From: Atopobium sp. | Lineage (GTDB): Bacteria > Actinomycetota > Coriobacteriia > Coriobacteriales > Atopobiaceae | Assembly: GCA_022732885.1 (NCBI GenBank) | Contig: JAIJTS010000002.1 | Coordinates: 70,409 to 134,408 of the forward strand | DNA: 64,000 nucleotides | Direction: 5' to 3' | Part shown: in pieces, positions 18,327 through 25,847 of the stretch | Numbering within the stretch: the first letter of the stretch is position 1 | How the letters are laid out: every line of letters begins with the position of its first letter | Notes under the pieces: model-generated | Databases searched by the model: none | What the model saw: the letters and a program-made list of their open reading frames with translations, nothing else | What the model was told of the DNA's origin: nothing | Position numbers and translations under genes: made by a program

Positions 18327-19472
18327 TTAAATGCTTTTCTTGCTAGCCTTTTGAGCTTTCTTTACTAGCCTTATGAGCCACTGAAATGTCATCACTAAAA
18401 CAAGCGTCACTATAAAGACAAAAACACCTCGAACAAAAGCGTTTCCAAGCAAGCTATAGGGGAATCGGCCAAGCCTTAGCCCCAAGAAGTTAATAACAGG
18501 AATTTGGAACAAATAGACTCCTAGAATACCTGCAGATACTGTGCTAATGCGCTTCTTAGCAGCATCAGAGAACTCCTGTAGCTTTGGCTCAAGATTACGT
18601 ACAAAAAGAAATAAAGATGCCGCTTGTATTACACAAAGGAAGTTTTTAATAGCAACTGGATAACTCTGATACGTCATTTCTGGCGTCAACGGAGTTCCAA
18701 AGTTATTAACAACTAGTCCCCATCCAAACATAGCCGCAGATGAAAGCAAGAAAAATACAGCAAGAACAATATTGTTTTTAGTAAATTTTGGAAGATCCTC
18801 GTAATACGTCTTAACGTAATAGCCAAGCAAATAATAGAAAAGACATTCGCTGTTAAAGGCAGCCCATCTAAATAGCAGATCAAAATAGATACCGCGAACA
18901 CCAATAAACTCAAGAAGCGGCAAGCCAAAGCTCACAAAAAGCGTAAGTGCCATAACATAGAGCAAAGTTTCTTTTTTCTGTACTACCAAGGAGAGAACAG
19001 GCGTCAAAAGATACAGATACAAAATGGTATAGATAAACCAAAGCGGGAAGTTAATCTTGTTGGTCAAAAAGCGTTCAACGAAATCAGCAACGCTAGCACT
19101 TGCAGCAATTTCTTCAGCGCCCCAAAACTTTGTAGGAAAAAATGTATACATCAGATACACCACTACACTTCCAAAAATAAGCGCCATCAACGTTTTTCTG
19201 GCACGCTTCATGAAAAATGTTTTTGTGGAGTACTTGCCTCTATAACCAAGTAAATTCATGCCACTGAGCATAAAAAAGATTGGTACTGCAAAGATAAACA
19301 CAGCTTGCAGCGCTAAAGAAAAGGCCCATGTTTTAGTGTGTGAAAGAGAAAACACGTTGAGCGAGGTGTGCAACATAACAACTGCAATACCTGCCAGAAT
19401 AGTAAGAACATCAGCAAAAACAAAGCGCTTCTTGACAGCTGCTGATTTTGAAGAAACTGTAGCTTTTTCCAC
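18327..19472 (-). CDS. Membrane acyltransferase, acyltransferase-3 (OafA/YrhL-like) family
   Basis: This 381-residue polytopic membrane protein has about ten hydrophobic segments. The first segment contains FADVLTILAGIAVVMLH, matching the opening of acyltransferase-3 proteins (the His is the family's conserved residue), and SGMNLLGYRGKYS follows the second segment. These enzymes O-acetylate or succinylate surface glycans or peptidoglycan; the substrate cannot be told here. It starts at GTG with GGGGAG upstream. Divergent from the DUF2974-like gene. Confidence 0.82.
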   Translation of the reverse strand: MEKATVSSKSAAVKKRFVFADVLTILAGIAVVMLHTSLNVFSLSHTKTWAFSLALQAVFIFAVPIFFMLSGMNLLGYRGKYSTKTFFMKRARKTLMALIFGSVVVYLMYTFFPTKFWGAEEIAASASVADFVERFLTNKINFPLWFIYTILYLYLLTPVLSLVVQKKETLLYVMALTLFVSFGLPLLEFIGVRGIYFDLLFRWAAFNSECLFYYLLGYYVKTYYEDLPKFTKNNIVLAVFFLLSSAAMFGWGLVVNNFGTPLTPEMTYQSYPVAIKNFLCVIQAASLFLFVRNLEPKLQEFSDAAKKRISTVSAGILGVYLFQIPVINFLGLRLGRFPYSLLGNAFVRGVFVFIVTLVLVMTFQWLIRLVKKAQKASKKSI

Positions 19473-19544
19473 GGGCTTCTCCCCAAAGTAATCAAACTTC
19501 TACTAAGCTAAGTATACGAAATATATCAGCAGGAAAGAGGCATC

Positions 19545-20771
19545 ATGGCAAATGTCGTTGACTATCTACACTGGCGCGGTGATCTGACGTTTGACAAAGA
19601 CCCCTTTAACAACGTTGACAATCTGATTCTTTCAATCCTATCCTACCTGGGTTTTGGCGGCGTAGTCCCTTCTGAGCGCAGCGAGAAACGCGTTCAGCTA
19701 GGCAACGCTTGCGCCAAAATGCTGGAGAAACTCAAAGACGATTCGTCTCTTATTACGGGATTTTCTCGCGTTGACGAAACTTTCCTTGAAGCACTGGTTA
19801 ACGCTCCGCGCTTTGCCAACATAGAACTAGGTCGTTATGTAGACCGCATCAATGTTGAGAAAAGCCTACAGTTTGCAGCGTTTACTGCCTATCTACCTAC
19901 GGGACAGATGTTTGTTTCTTTTAGAGGAACTGACGGCACTCTGGTTGGTTGGCGAGAAAATCTTAACCTTAGCTTTCAGGTTACTTCCGCCGATAAGTCA
20001 GCTGCTCTATACCTTGAGAAGCGTATTCGTGAGCATATTGCAGAAGGAAACAGTAATACCTGTGCAAACGTTATGGTTGGTGGTCACTCCAAGGGCGGCA
20101 ACCTTGCAGCGTACGCAGCAACGGTTTGTCCTGAAGAGCTACTTGGTACGCTCGAGCGCGTTTGGAGTAACGATGGCCCTAATATGTGTCCAGAGCTTCT
20201 CCACGCTACTGCTTACCAGGTATTAGGCGATAAATACATCAGAATTTTGCCTGAATTCAGCGTAGTTGGCATGATTTTTGATGATCCTGCTGTTCCAAAG
20301 CTCATTGTAAAAAGTTCAGAAACAGGCATGCTGGCGCACGATGGCGTTTCATGGCAGGTTATGCGCAACACATTTGAGTTTGCTGATGACTTCCAACTTG
20401 AATGTAAAAAAATCAACGAAGCATTTAGTACCTGGTATAAAGAGCTGCCACTTTCAGAAAGAGAGCGTTTTACCAACGAGCTCTTTGACGCCCTCTCTGC
20501 TGGCGGAGCTATTTATTTCAGTGACATAATTAGCTCGCCTACAAGCTTACAACCTGTAATTGCAGCGCTTGCAAAAACAGAAAAGCAAACCAAAGAGGTC
20601 TTTTTTGACCTCCTCAGTTCACTTGTCAATGCATCAGCAACTTCTTTGATTGAAAACATTACTGAGTCTTCGCAGATTTCTCAGCTGACCTCTGCAATCT
20701 CAGAAGGTTTTGCCAAAATTGATAAGGCCCAAAAGGAACTTAGGAAAGGTTCTCCTTCTTTAGGCCAGTAA
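19545..20771 (+). CDS. DUF2974-like alpha/beta hydrolase-fold protein
   Basis: This 408-residue protein starts MANVVDYLHWRGDLTFDKDPFNNVDN, the signature opening of the DUF2974/Mbeg1-like family in Gram-positive anaerobes. It carries a lipase-type nucleophile elbow GGHSKGGNLAAYAA at about residues 182-195, preceded by VSFRGTDGTLVGWREN. No signal peptide is seen, so it is probably cytoplasmic. Activity is unproven, though lipase or esterase function is suggested by the elbow. Its 3' end overlaps the convergent holin-like gene by 32 nt. One iterated octamer copy encodes the WREN. Confidence 0.8.
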   Translation: MANVVDYLHWRGDLTFDKDPFNNVDNLILSILSYLGFGGVVPSERSEKRVQLGNACAKMLEKLKDDSSLITGFSRVDETFLEALVNAPRFANIELGRYVDRINVEKSLQFAAFTAYLPTGQMFVSFRGTDGTLVGWRENLNLSFQVTSADKSAALYLEKRIREHIAEGNSNTCANVMVGGHSKGGNLAAYAATVCPEELLGTLERVWSNDGPNMCPELLHATAYQVLGDKYIRILPEFSVVGMIFDDPAVPKLIVKSSETGMLAHDGVSWQVMRNTFEFADDFQLECKKINEAFSTWYKELPLSERERFTNELFDALSAGGAIYFSDIISSPTSLQPVIAALAKTEKQTKEVFFDLLSSLVNASATSLIENITESSQISQLTSAISEGFAKIDKAQKELRKGSPSLGQ

Positions 20772-21117
20772 GACTACTCACAATTGAAGAAACAATTGAA
20801 ATAACTATTGAGGCCAGAATAGCGGTACCTAAAGAATCGATAGCTACGCCTGCATGCAGTAAATTTCTAGAAAGAAAACTTGCAAGCTCAAGCATAAAGG
20901 CATTAATAAAGAGCGAGAAGATGCCTAAAGTAAGCACGTTAATAGGCAACGAGAGCAGCTTAACAATAGGTTTAATACCAGTATTAACTGCTGCAAGTAC
21001 TAATGAAAACAAAATGGGACCTGCCCATGAGCCACCCACAATGGTCATTCCAGAGATTAAGGTACATGCCACCAACGTAGCCACGGTAGTTACAAGCCAT
21101 GTTGCAACAAATTTCAT
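20740..21117 (-). CDS. Phage holin family IV-like / YvlD-type small membrane protein
   Basis: This 125-residue protein has four hydrophobic segments and the pattern ATWLVTTVATLVACTLISGM, then AAVNTGIKPIVKLLSLPINVLTLGIFSLFINAFML. This matches the four-helix family annotated as mycobacterial-type holin superfamily IV, whose members are mostly chromosomal with unknown function and are often linked to envelope stress (YvlD). There are no phage genes around it, so a lysis role is unlikely. It lies downstream of ptsH, separated by that gene's terminator. Confidence 0.78.
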   Translation of the reverse strand: MKFVATWLVTTVATLVACTLISGMTIVGGSWAGPILFSLVLAAVNTGIKPIVKLLSLPINVLTLGIFSLFINAFMLELASFLSRNLLHAGVAIDSLGTAILASIVISIVSSIVSSLTGLKKENLS

Positions 21118-21132
21118 ACGAACCTCTCTTTG

Positions 21133-21158
21133 AAAAAAGCCCGGCGAAAGCCGGGCTT
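21133..21158 (-). terminator. Terminator of ptsH
   Basis: A 9-bp GC-rich stem AAGCCCGGC/GCCGGGCTT closes a GNRA-type tetraloop. An A run at 21133-21138 gives a U tract on the minus strand. Confidence 0.92.
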
Positions 21159-21185
21159 AACATGCACTTTTATGTAAGTTAAAAC

Positions 21186-21458
21186 TTACTCGCCAAAGCC
21201 GCTATCAACGAGAGCGATAAGAGCATCAAGAGCTGCCTGCTCATCAGCGCCATCGCATGCAATCTCAATCTTAGTGCCAGTACCAAGGCCAGCAGCAAGA
21301 ATCATCATGATAGACTTAGCGTTAACTGGTGCGGAGTCCTTGTCAACATTCTTGATGGTGACGTTGCTCTCAAACTTCTTTGCCTCAGAAACAAAGACGG
21401 ATGCAGGACGAGCGTGAAGACCAGTTGCATTGATGATAGTAGTCTGCTTTGAAACCAT
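21186..21458 (-). CDS. ptsH: Phosphocarrier protein HPr
   Basis: This 90-residue protein contains ATGLHARPAS with the phosphorylated His15 and VNAKSIMMI with the regulatory serine at about residue 49 (Ser46 equivalent), so the HPr kinase/phosphatase type of control is possible. HPr passes phosphate from enzyme I to PTS EIIA proteins; an IIA(Glc) gene lies at 53.6-54.2 kb, but enzyme I is not in this window. The leader region upstream (21490-21530) holds two small inverted repeats (TCGAGA/TCTCGA and GTTAC/GTAAC). Confidence 0.96.
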   Translation of the reverse strand: MVSKQTTIINATGLHARPASVFVSEAKKFESNVTIKNVDKDSAPVNAKSIMMILAAGLGTGTKIEIACDGADEQAALDALIALVDSGFGE

Positions 21459-21642
21459 AAGTGGACTCCCCTTCCGGAAACCAAAAAATCTACTCGAGAG
21501 TTATTCTCGATTAATCGTTACTATCGTAACAAAACATTACGTATTATATCCAATCTTATTTCCAGAAAGAACCAAATTAGACTATGAATTCCCTAAAAAC
21601 GGGGTAAAAATAAAAAGTCAGAACTCTTATGGGAGGTTCACT

Positions 21643-22953
21643 ATGGCTGAAAACGATATCCAAAACCTCAAAACTGAGGAATCGGACAACATACCTACTT
21701 TATCAACAACTTTGAATGAACAAAATGAATCTGCAGATGCTTCTGGATTGAGCAAATCTCAAGACATCCAAAAGATTGCTAAAGACACTACCCAGATAGT
21801 AACAAAGGGCGTAAGCAGCGCAATTGAGAGTGCTACAACTGCCGTTGCAGAAGGTTTTCAGGCTACCAAAGAAGTCCACAACGCCGCCAAAGAAACAAAC
21901 TCTGCAAAGCAAGAGCTTAAGCAGATGCAAAAACATCTTACTAAAGACAAGCAAGATCTAGAGCACAGGGACTACGTACAGGGCTCATTTGAACAGATCA
22001 TTGCCGAGCAAGAGAAAATTCTTGCAGAGACCGCTCAGATCATGAGTGATCAATCTACACAAGTCGATCTTCTCACGGTTAAGAAAAATCAAGTTATTCA
22101 GAAGCTTGAGCAGCAAAAAGTTGATGATGAAACAAAAATTAAACCTTACAAAGAGGTTGCTGCCACAGCCAAAGGCAGACTTGATGATATTTCAAAGACA
22201 ATTTCAGAGGCGCAGCGTGGCGTTAAAAATGCTGAAGCTCAACTTAAAGAAATAACTGAAAAACGCGATGCCGCTGTAGCTTCTGCAAATAAAGCTTTGG
22301 AAAACTCCCAAGCAAGACAACTTTCTTTAAGAGAAGAGCTTTCTAGTCTTAAAAAAGATCCTGCTGCTCATCACGAGGCAATTGTTCGCCTTGAAGAAGA
22401 TCTTAAGTCAGAGCTTGCTCGCGCCGAACAAGCCAAAAAGCAAGCTGATGAACTGAAGAATTCTTTCCAGTCTTCTCTTGAAATGGCTCAAACTCATTAC
22501 TGGACCCAGGGTAAATCATTGGAATCGTCAGAGTCTTCTATTGATGCAGCTCGTAAAGATTATGAACAAAAACAGCAAGAATATGATGCTGTATTAGCTG
22601 AGGCTAATGCCCGTCAAAGGATTTTAAGCAAAGACATAGAAAGCCTTGAAGAGAACATTAAAACAGCCAAAGAGCTCTTTAACGACGCAGCAGATAAGCA
22701 TGATGAAGCACAATCAATCATTGATGATGCTAAAGAAATTTATGCAACTCCAGAAATTACTGAGCAACTCAGAAGGTCCGTTAAAGCGCAAGAAGACAAT
22801 ATTGCTACTAAGCAACTTACGCTTAAGGGTCTTATTGATGGCGAGAAAATCCTTCGAGAGACAACTCGTGGTCAGCGCATTGGCTTTGTCATTGTTGTTC
22901 TTGGTATGTTAGCGATTCTTGCATCTTTTGTATGGCTGATTTTTAACCGATAA
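21643..22953 (+). CDS. Coiled-coil protein with C-terminal membrane anchor, function unknown
   Basis: The start at 21643 follows GGGAGG by 6 nt and gives 436 residues; an in-frame upstream extension to 21430 lacks support. The body from about residue 90 to 400 is almost entirely charged heptad-like sequence rich in E, K, Q and A, with only one or two Pro, so a long coiled coil. It ends in a single membrane segment IGFVIVVLGMLAILASF followed by a short basic tail, a tail-anchored topology. I recognise no enzyme motif. The N-terminal 50 residues are polar and disordered-looking. It may tether or space envelope or division components, which is a guess from shape only. Followed by a strong terminator. 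Confidence 0.75.
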   Translation: MAENDIQNLKTEESDNIPTLSTTLNEQNESADASGLSKSQDIQKIAKDTTQIVTKGVSSAIESATTAVAEGFQATKEVHNAAKETNSAKQELKQMQKHLTKDKQDLEHRDYVQGSFEQIIAEQEKILAETAQIMSDQSTQVDLLTVKKNQVIQKLEQQKVDDETKIKPYKEVAATAKGRLDDISKTISEAQRGVKNAEAQLKEITEKRDAAVASANKALENSQARQLSLREELSSLKKDPAAHHEAIVRLEEDLKSELARAEQAKKQADELKNSFQSSLEMAQTHYWTQGKSLESSESSIDAARKDYEQKQQEYDAVLAEANARQRILSKDIESLEENIKTAKELFNDAADKHDEAQSIIDDAKEIYATPEITEQLRRSVKAQEDNIATKQLTLKGLIDGEKILRETTRGQRIGFVIVVLGMLAILASFVWLIFNR

Positions 22954-22992
22954 AGCCTTTACAAGAGCAGATACATTTTAGATATGTAAAAG

Positions 22993-23021
22993 AGGTGCTC
23001 ACAAAGCGTGAGCACCTTTTT
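22993..23021 (+). terminator. Terminator downstream of the coiled-coil gene
   Basis: A 10-bp perfect stem AGGTGCTCAC/GTGAGCACCT with a 5-nt loop is followed by T5. Confidence 0.93.
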
Positions 23022-23067
23022 GTTGATCTTAAACTAAGCTTTCAAGCTAAACGTCAAGAGCAAACAA

Positions 23068-24231
23068 CTAAATGATGATCATGGCATCACCAAATGACAA
23101 GAAGCGGTACTTCTCGTCAATGGCACTTTGATAGGCGTCCATAATCTGCTCGCGCGTTGCAAACGCAGAAACAAGCATCATCAAAGTTGAACGAGGGACG
23201 TGGAAGTTAGTCACCATAGTGTCTACCACGTGGAATGTTGATCCTGGCATCAAATATAAGTTAGTAGTAGCGTTTTCTCGAGCAACCATATCGCCTTTGT
23301 GAGTTACCGCAGCAGAATCTTCTGCCTTTTCAAATCGACGTGCAACAACAGGAGGCTGATCGGCTGGGACCTGACTATCCCAGGCGCTCTCAAGCGAGCG
23401 AACACTGGTGGTGCCAATGGCAATAACCTTATGGCCAGCGGCTTTTGTGGCCTTTACTGCTTCTACAACTTCTGGAGCTACGTGGTAGCGCTCGGTATGA
23501 ATGACGTGCTTAGTAGGATCATCCTCTGTTACCAACCTGAAGGTATCAATACCCACCTCAAGCTCAACAGATGCCCACTGGACACCCTTTGCTTTAATAG
23601 TTTCAATAAGCTCAGGAGTAAAGTGAAGACCCGCGGTAGGAGCTGCAGCAGAATGCTCGTCCTGCATAGCGTAAACTGTCTGGTACTTCTCCGGGTCTCC
23701 CTCGTATTGCGTAATATACGGAGGCAGCGGAACGTGTCCTGCCTCATGAATAGCCTCATCGAGAGTACGGTCTCCCTGTGCTTCAAAACGTACCAGGCGG
23801 CCTCCCCTGTTGTCATCAACAAAGTCCACAATGGTGCCCCTCAACACAACAGGAGCTGAATCAGGAGCATGCAAGCCACCTGCACGGTATTCAATTACAG
23901 CACCAGGCTTGAGACGCTTACCAGGATTTACTAGACACTCCCATACACTACCCAAAGCATCAATGTCTTCTCGACGTTTTAAAAGCAGCGTTTCTGAGAC
24001 GCCACCCGTATTTTGCTTTTTGCCCACAAGACGAGCTGGCATAACACGCGTCTGATTAACTACAACCAAATCACCTGGCTCAAGATACTCCACAATATCG
24101 GTAAAGTGCCTATGTTCTATGCGGCCATCATCTCTGTGCAGCACTAACAACCTACAGGAGTCTCTTGGCTCGGCGGGAGCTTGTGCAATTCGTTCTTCTG
24201 GAAGGTTGTAGTCAAAATCATCAGTTCGCAT
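23068..24231 (-). CDS. queA: S-adenosylmethionine:tRNA ribosyltransferase-isomerase QueA
   Basis: This protein of about 387 residues begins MRTDDFDYNLPEERIAQ. I prefer the ATG at 24231, which gives the canonical QueA start; a longer in-frame start at 24264 would add 11 residues inside queH. Conserved stretches include FDYNLPEERIAQAP, ARLVGKK, TAGLHFTPELIE, TFRLVTEDD and GTTSVRSLESA. QueA transfers the ribosyl part of SAM to preQ1-tRNA to form epoxyqueuosine. It overlaps the 3' end of queH, whose product catalyses the next step, so the pair forms a queuosine operon with the CPBP gene. Confidence 0.95.
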   Translation of the reverse strand: MRTDDFDYNLPEERIAQAPAEPRDSCRLLVLHRDDGRIEHRHFTDIVEYLEPGDLVVVNQTRVMPARLVGKKQNTGGVSETLLLKRREDIDALGSVWECLVNPGKRLKPGAVIEYRAGGLHAPDSAPVVLRGTIVDFVDDNRGGRLVRFEAQGDRTLDEAIHEAGHVPLPPYITQYEGDPEKYQTVYAMQDEHSAAAPTAGLHFTPELIETIKAKGVQWASVELEVGIDTFRLVTEDDPTKHVIHTERYHVAPEVVEAVKATKAAGHKVIAIGTTSVRSLESAWDSQVPADQPPVVARRFEKAEDSAAVTHKGDMVARENATTNLYLMPGSTFHVVDTMVTNFHVPRSTLMMLVSAFATREQIMDAYQSAIDEKYRFLSFGDAMIII

Positions 24232-24853
24232 GACGTGCTGCCTTTCTTGCGTCACGAGCTTCATGACGCTCTATCTGAGCCTCGGCTGCAGAATATCTGC
24301 AACCGCAGTAATTTTGTCGATACATACCAAGCTCACGAGACTCTTTTGTAGCCTCTGGGTAATATGGACGGAAATCTCTCCATACAGGCGTCAGCCCGTG
24401 AGCATGCGCAATAGACACCAGCTCATCCTCGCACGCATCAAAAAGCTGGTAGGGCGAGACAGCCAGTGTTGTAGAAACGTATTCAAATCCGCGCTCAACC
24501 GCTACACGACAGCTCTCTGCCAAGCGGATTGCGTAACAAGCACGACAACGACGATCTCGCTCAAATCCCTGAGGAGCCACAGCGCGCTCCCACTGCTCTC
24601 GAGGATCTCCTGCCACAATTACCTCAACATGAGCCTCTTCTTGAGCCCACGTAAGTAAGGTTTGAAGACGCTTATCATGCTCCTCAACAGGCTGAATATT
24701 AGGATTAGTCCAGCAGATGGTTGGCTCAAAGCCCTCTTCCCTCAGATGTTTTAAAGGTTCAAGTGAGCATGGGCCACAGCATGCATGGAGCAGCAGCGGT
24801 GTTCCCGGCTCTACTGAAAGAGTCTCAATTGACTGAAGCATATTTGAAGCCAT
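24221..24853 (-). CDS. queH: Epoxyqueuosine reductase QueH
   Basis: This 210-residue protein of the former DUF208 family contains LLLHACCGPCSLEPL with the adjacent Cys pair, CRACYAIRLAESC and YCGCRYS. These cysteines bind the 4Fe-4S cluster and the extra iron in characterised QueH. QueH reduces epoxyqueuosine to queuosine in tRNA and replaces QueG in many anaerobes. It overlaps queA at its 3' end and shares one base with the stop of the upstream CPBP gene (TAATG), so all three are translationally coupled. Confidence 0.93.
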   Translation of the reverse strand: MASNMLQSIETLSVEPGTPLLLHACCGPCSLEPLKHLREEGFEPTICWTNPNIQPVEEHDKRLQTLLTWAQEEAHVEVIVAGDPREQWERAVAPQGFERDRRCRACYAIRLAESCRVAVERGFEYVSTTLAVSPYQLFDACEDELVSIAHAHGLTPVWRDFRPYYPEATKESRELGMYRQNYCGCRYSAAEAQIERHEARDARKAARHAN

Positions 24854-25719
24854 TAGTTCTTCTCGCCTTGTGCCTTATAACATTTCCAACCTACTATAGC
24901 GCAGGCAGCAAGACATACAAAAATAGTAACAACACTTGCTTCAATACCATAAGCGCCACCTGAGATAAACTCAGACGCTGGGGGATATGCCGTTAAAAGC
25001 GTGGTAGGAAGAAGCGTAGTAGTAACCGAGATACCCAAAATGGGACCGGTCACAAAGTTCCAGATAAAGTGCATAGCAATGGTCATGAGTAGGTTATCCG
25101 TAAGCCAAAAAACCAGACCATAGAGAATGCCCATCAAGAAAACGGAAATTGCCGCAGCAACAGAGATATTTGGTGTTAACCCATACGTTGCAGTAAAGAG
25201 TACCGCTTGAAGTACAAGCGCTACAGGAAGAGAACTTTTAGCTGCAACGCCAGTTTGTAGGTAACCTCTAAACAAGATTTCTTCTGCCGCAGACTCAATA
25301 AGGGTTGCTACAAGTAAAAAAAGAGCAGCAAAAACGTTATAGGAAGCGTTGAAGTTAAAATCAAAACCTTCAATAAGCAAAATAGAACCAAAGGTAAACA
25401 GCACCATTAAAAAGCCAAAGGTGACTCCACGCATAAAACCCGGCCACATGCTTGCTCGAAGACCTAAAGACCTCAAATCACGCTTATTTATACGGGTAAC
25501 CCACACAAGAATTAGGCTACCAGCCAATATGCTTCCCAGAAGACTCAACATGGATGGAAGCATATCGTTTGGCGAAAGCTCTCCCATAACCATGAGCGGA
25601 ATATGACAGACAAACATAAGTAAAAGAGCAAGGTCAGCCACAAGGAAGGGCGTCACCACAGACTTTGGTGGATTCTTTTGAACGAACTCAAGACTTGTCT
25701 TTGGCTTTTTTCTTCCCAC
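24853..25719 (-). CDS. CPBP family intramembrane metalloprotease
   Basis: This 288-residue protein has about eight hydrophobic segments. Motif 1 IESAAEEILFRGYLQ (EExxxR) and motif 2 AMHFIWNF (conserved His) are the CPBP/Abi protease signatures. Some members process peptides or prenylated substrates, others act in bacteriocin self-immunity; nothing here indicates which. It starts at GTG with AAGGAG upstream and is the first gene of the CPBP-queH-queA operon, although no queuosine role is known for such proteases. The stop region encodes GEKN from one iterated-octamer copy. Confidence 0.85.
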   Translation of the reverse strand: MGRKKPKTSLEFVQKNPPKSVVTPFLVADLALLLMFVCHIPLMVMGELSPNDMLPSMLSLLGSILAGSLILVWVTRINKRDLRSLGLRASMWPGFMRGVTFGFLMVLFTFGSILLIEGFDFNFNASYNVFAALFLLVATLIESAAEEILFRGYLQTGVAAKSSLPVALVLQAVLFTATYGLTPNISVAAAISVFLMGILYGLVFWLTDNLLMTIAMHFIWNFVTGPILGISVTTTLLPTTLLTAYPPASEFISGGAYGIEASVVTIFVCLAACAIVGWKCYKAQGEKN

Positions 25720-25847
25720 GAACTCTCCTTACATAATTTCTACTCACTATAGTATCGACTTCTGAATCTATTCGTGTAGTGAATCAAAAAAGATTAGAAT
25801 AAGAAGATAATTTGCTTAAATCTACTACTTTCAACAGCGAGGTATCC

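Noticed and set aside
20740..21117. Holin-like gene as a sign of a prophage
   Set aside because: No phage structural, integrase or endolysin genes are nearby; this family is widespread on chromosomes.
25720..25847. A T-box riboswitch before the MetRS-like gene
   Set aside because: The 128-nt spacer has no TGGNACCGCG-like box and no terminator/antiterminator pair.
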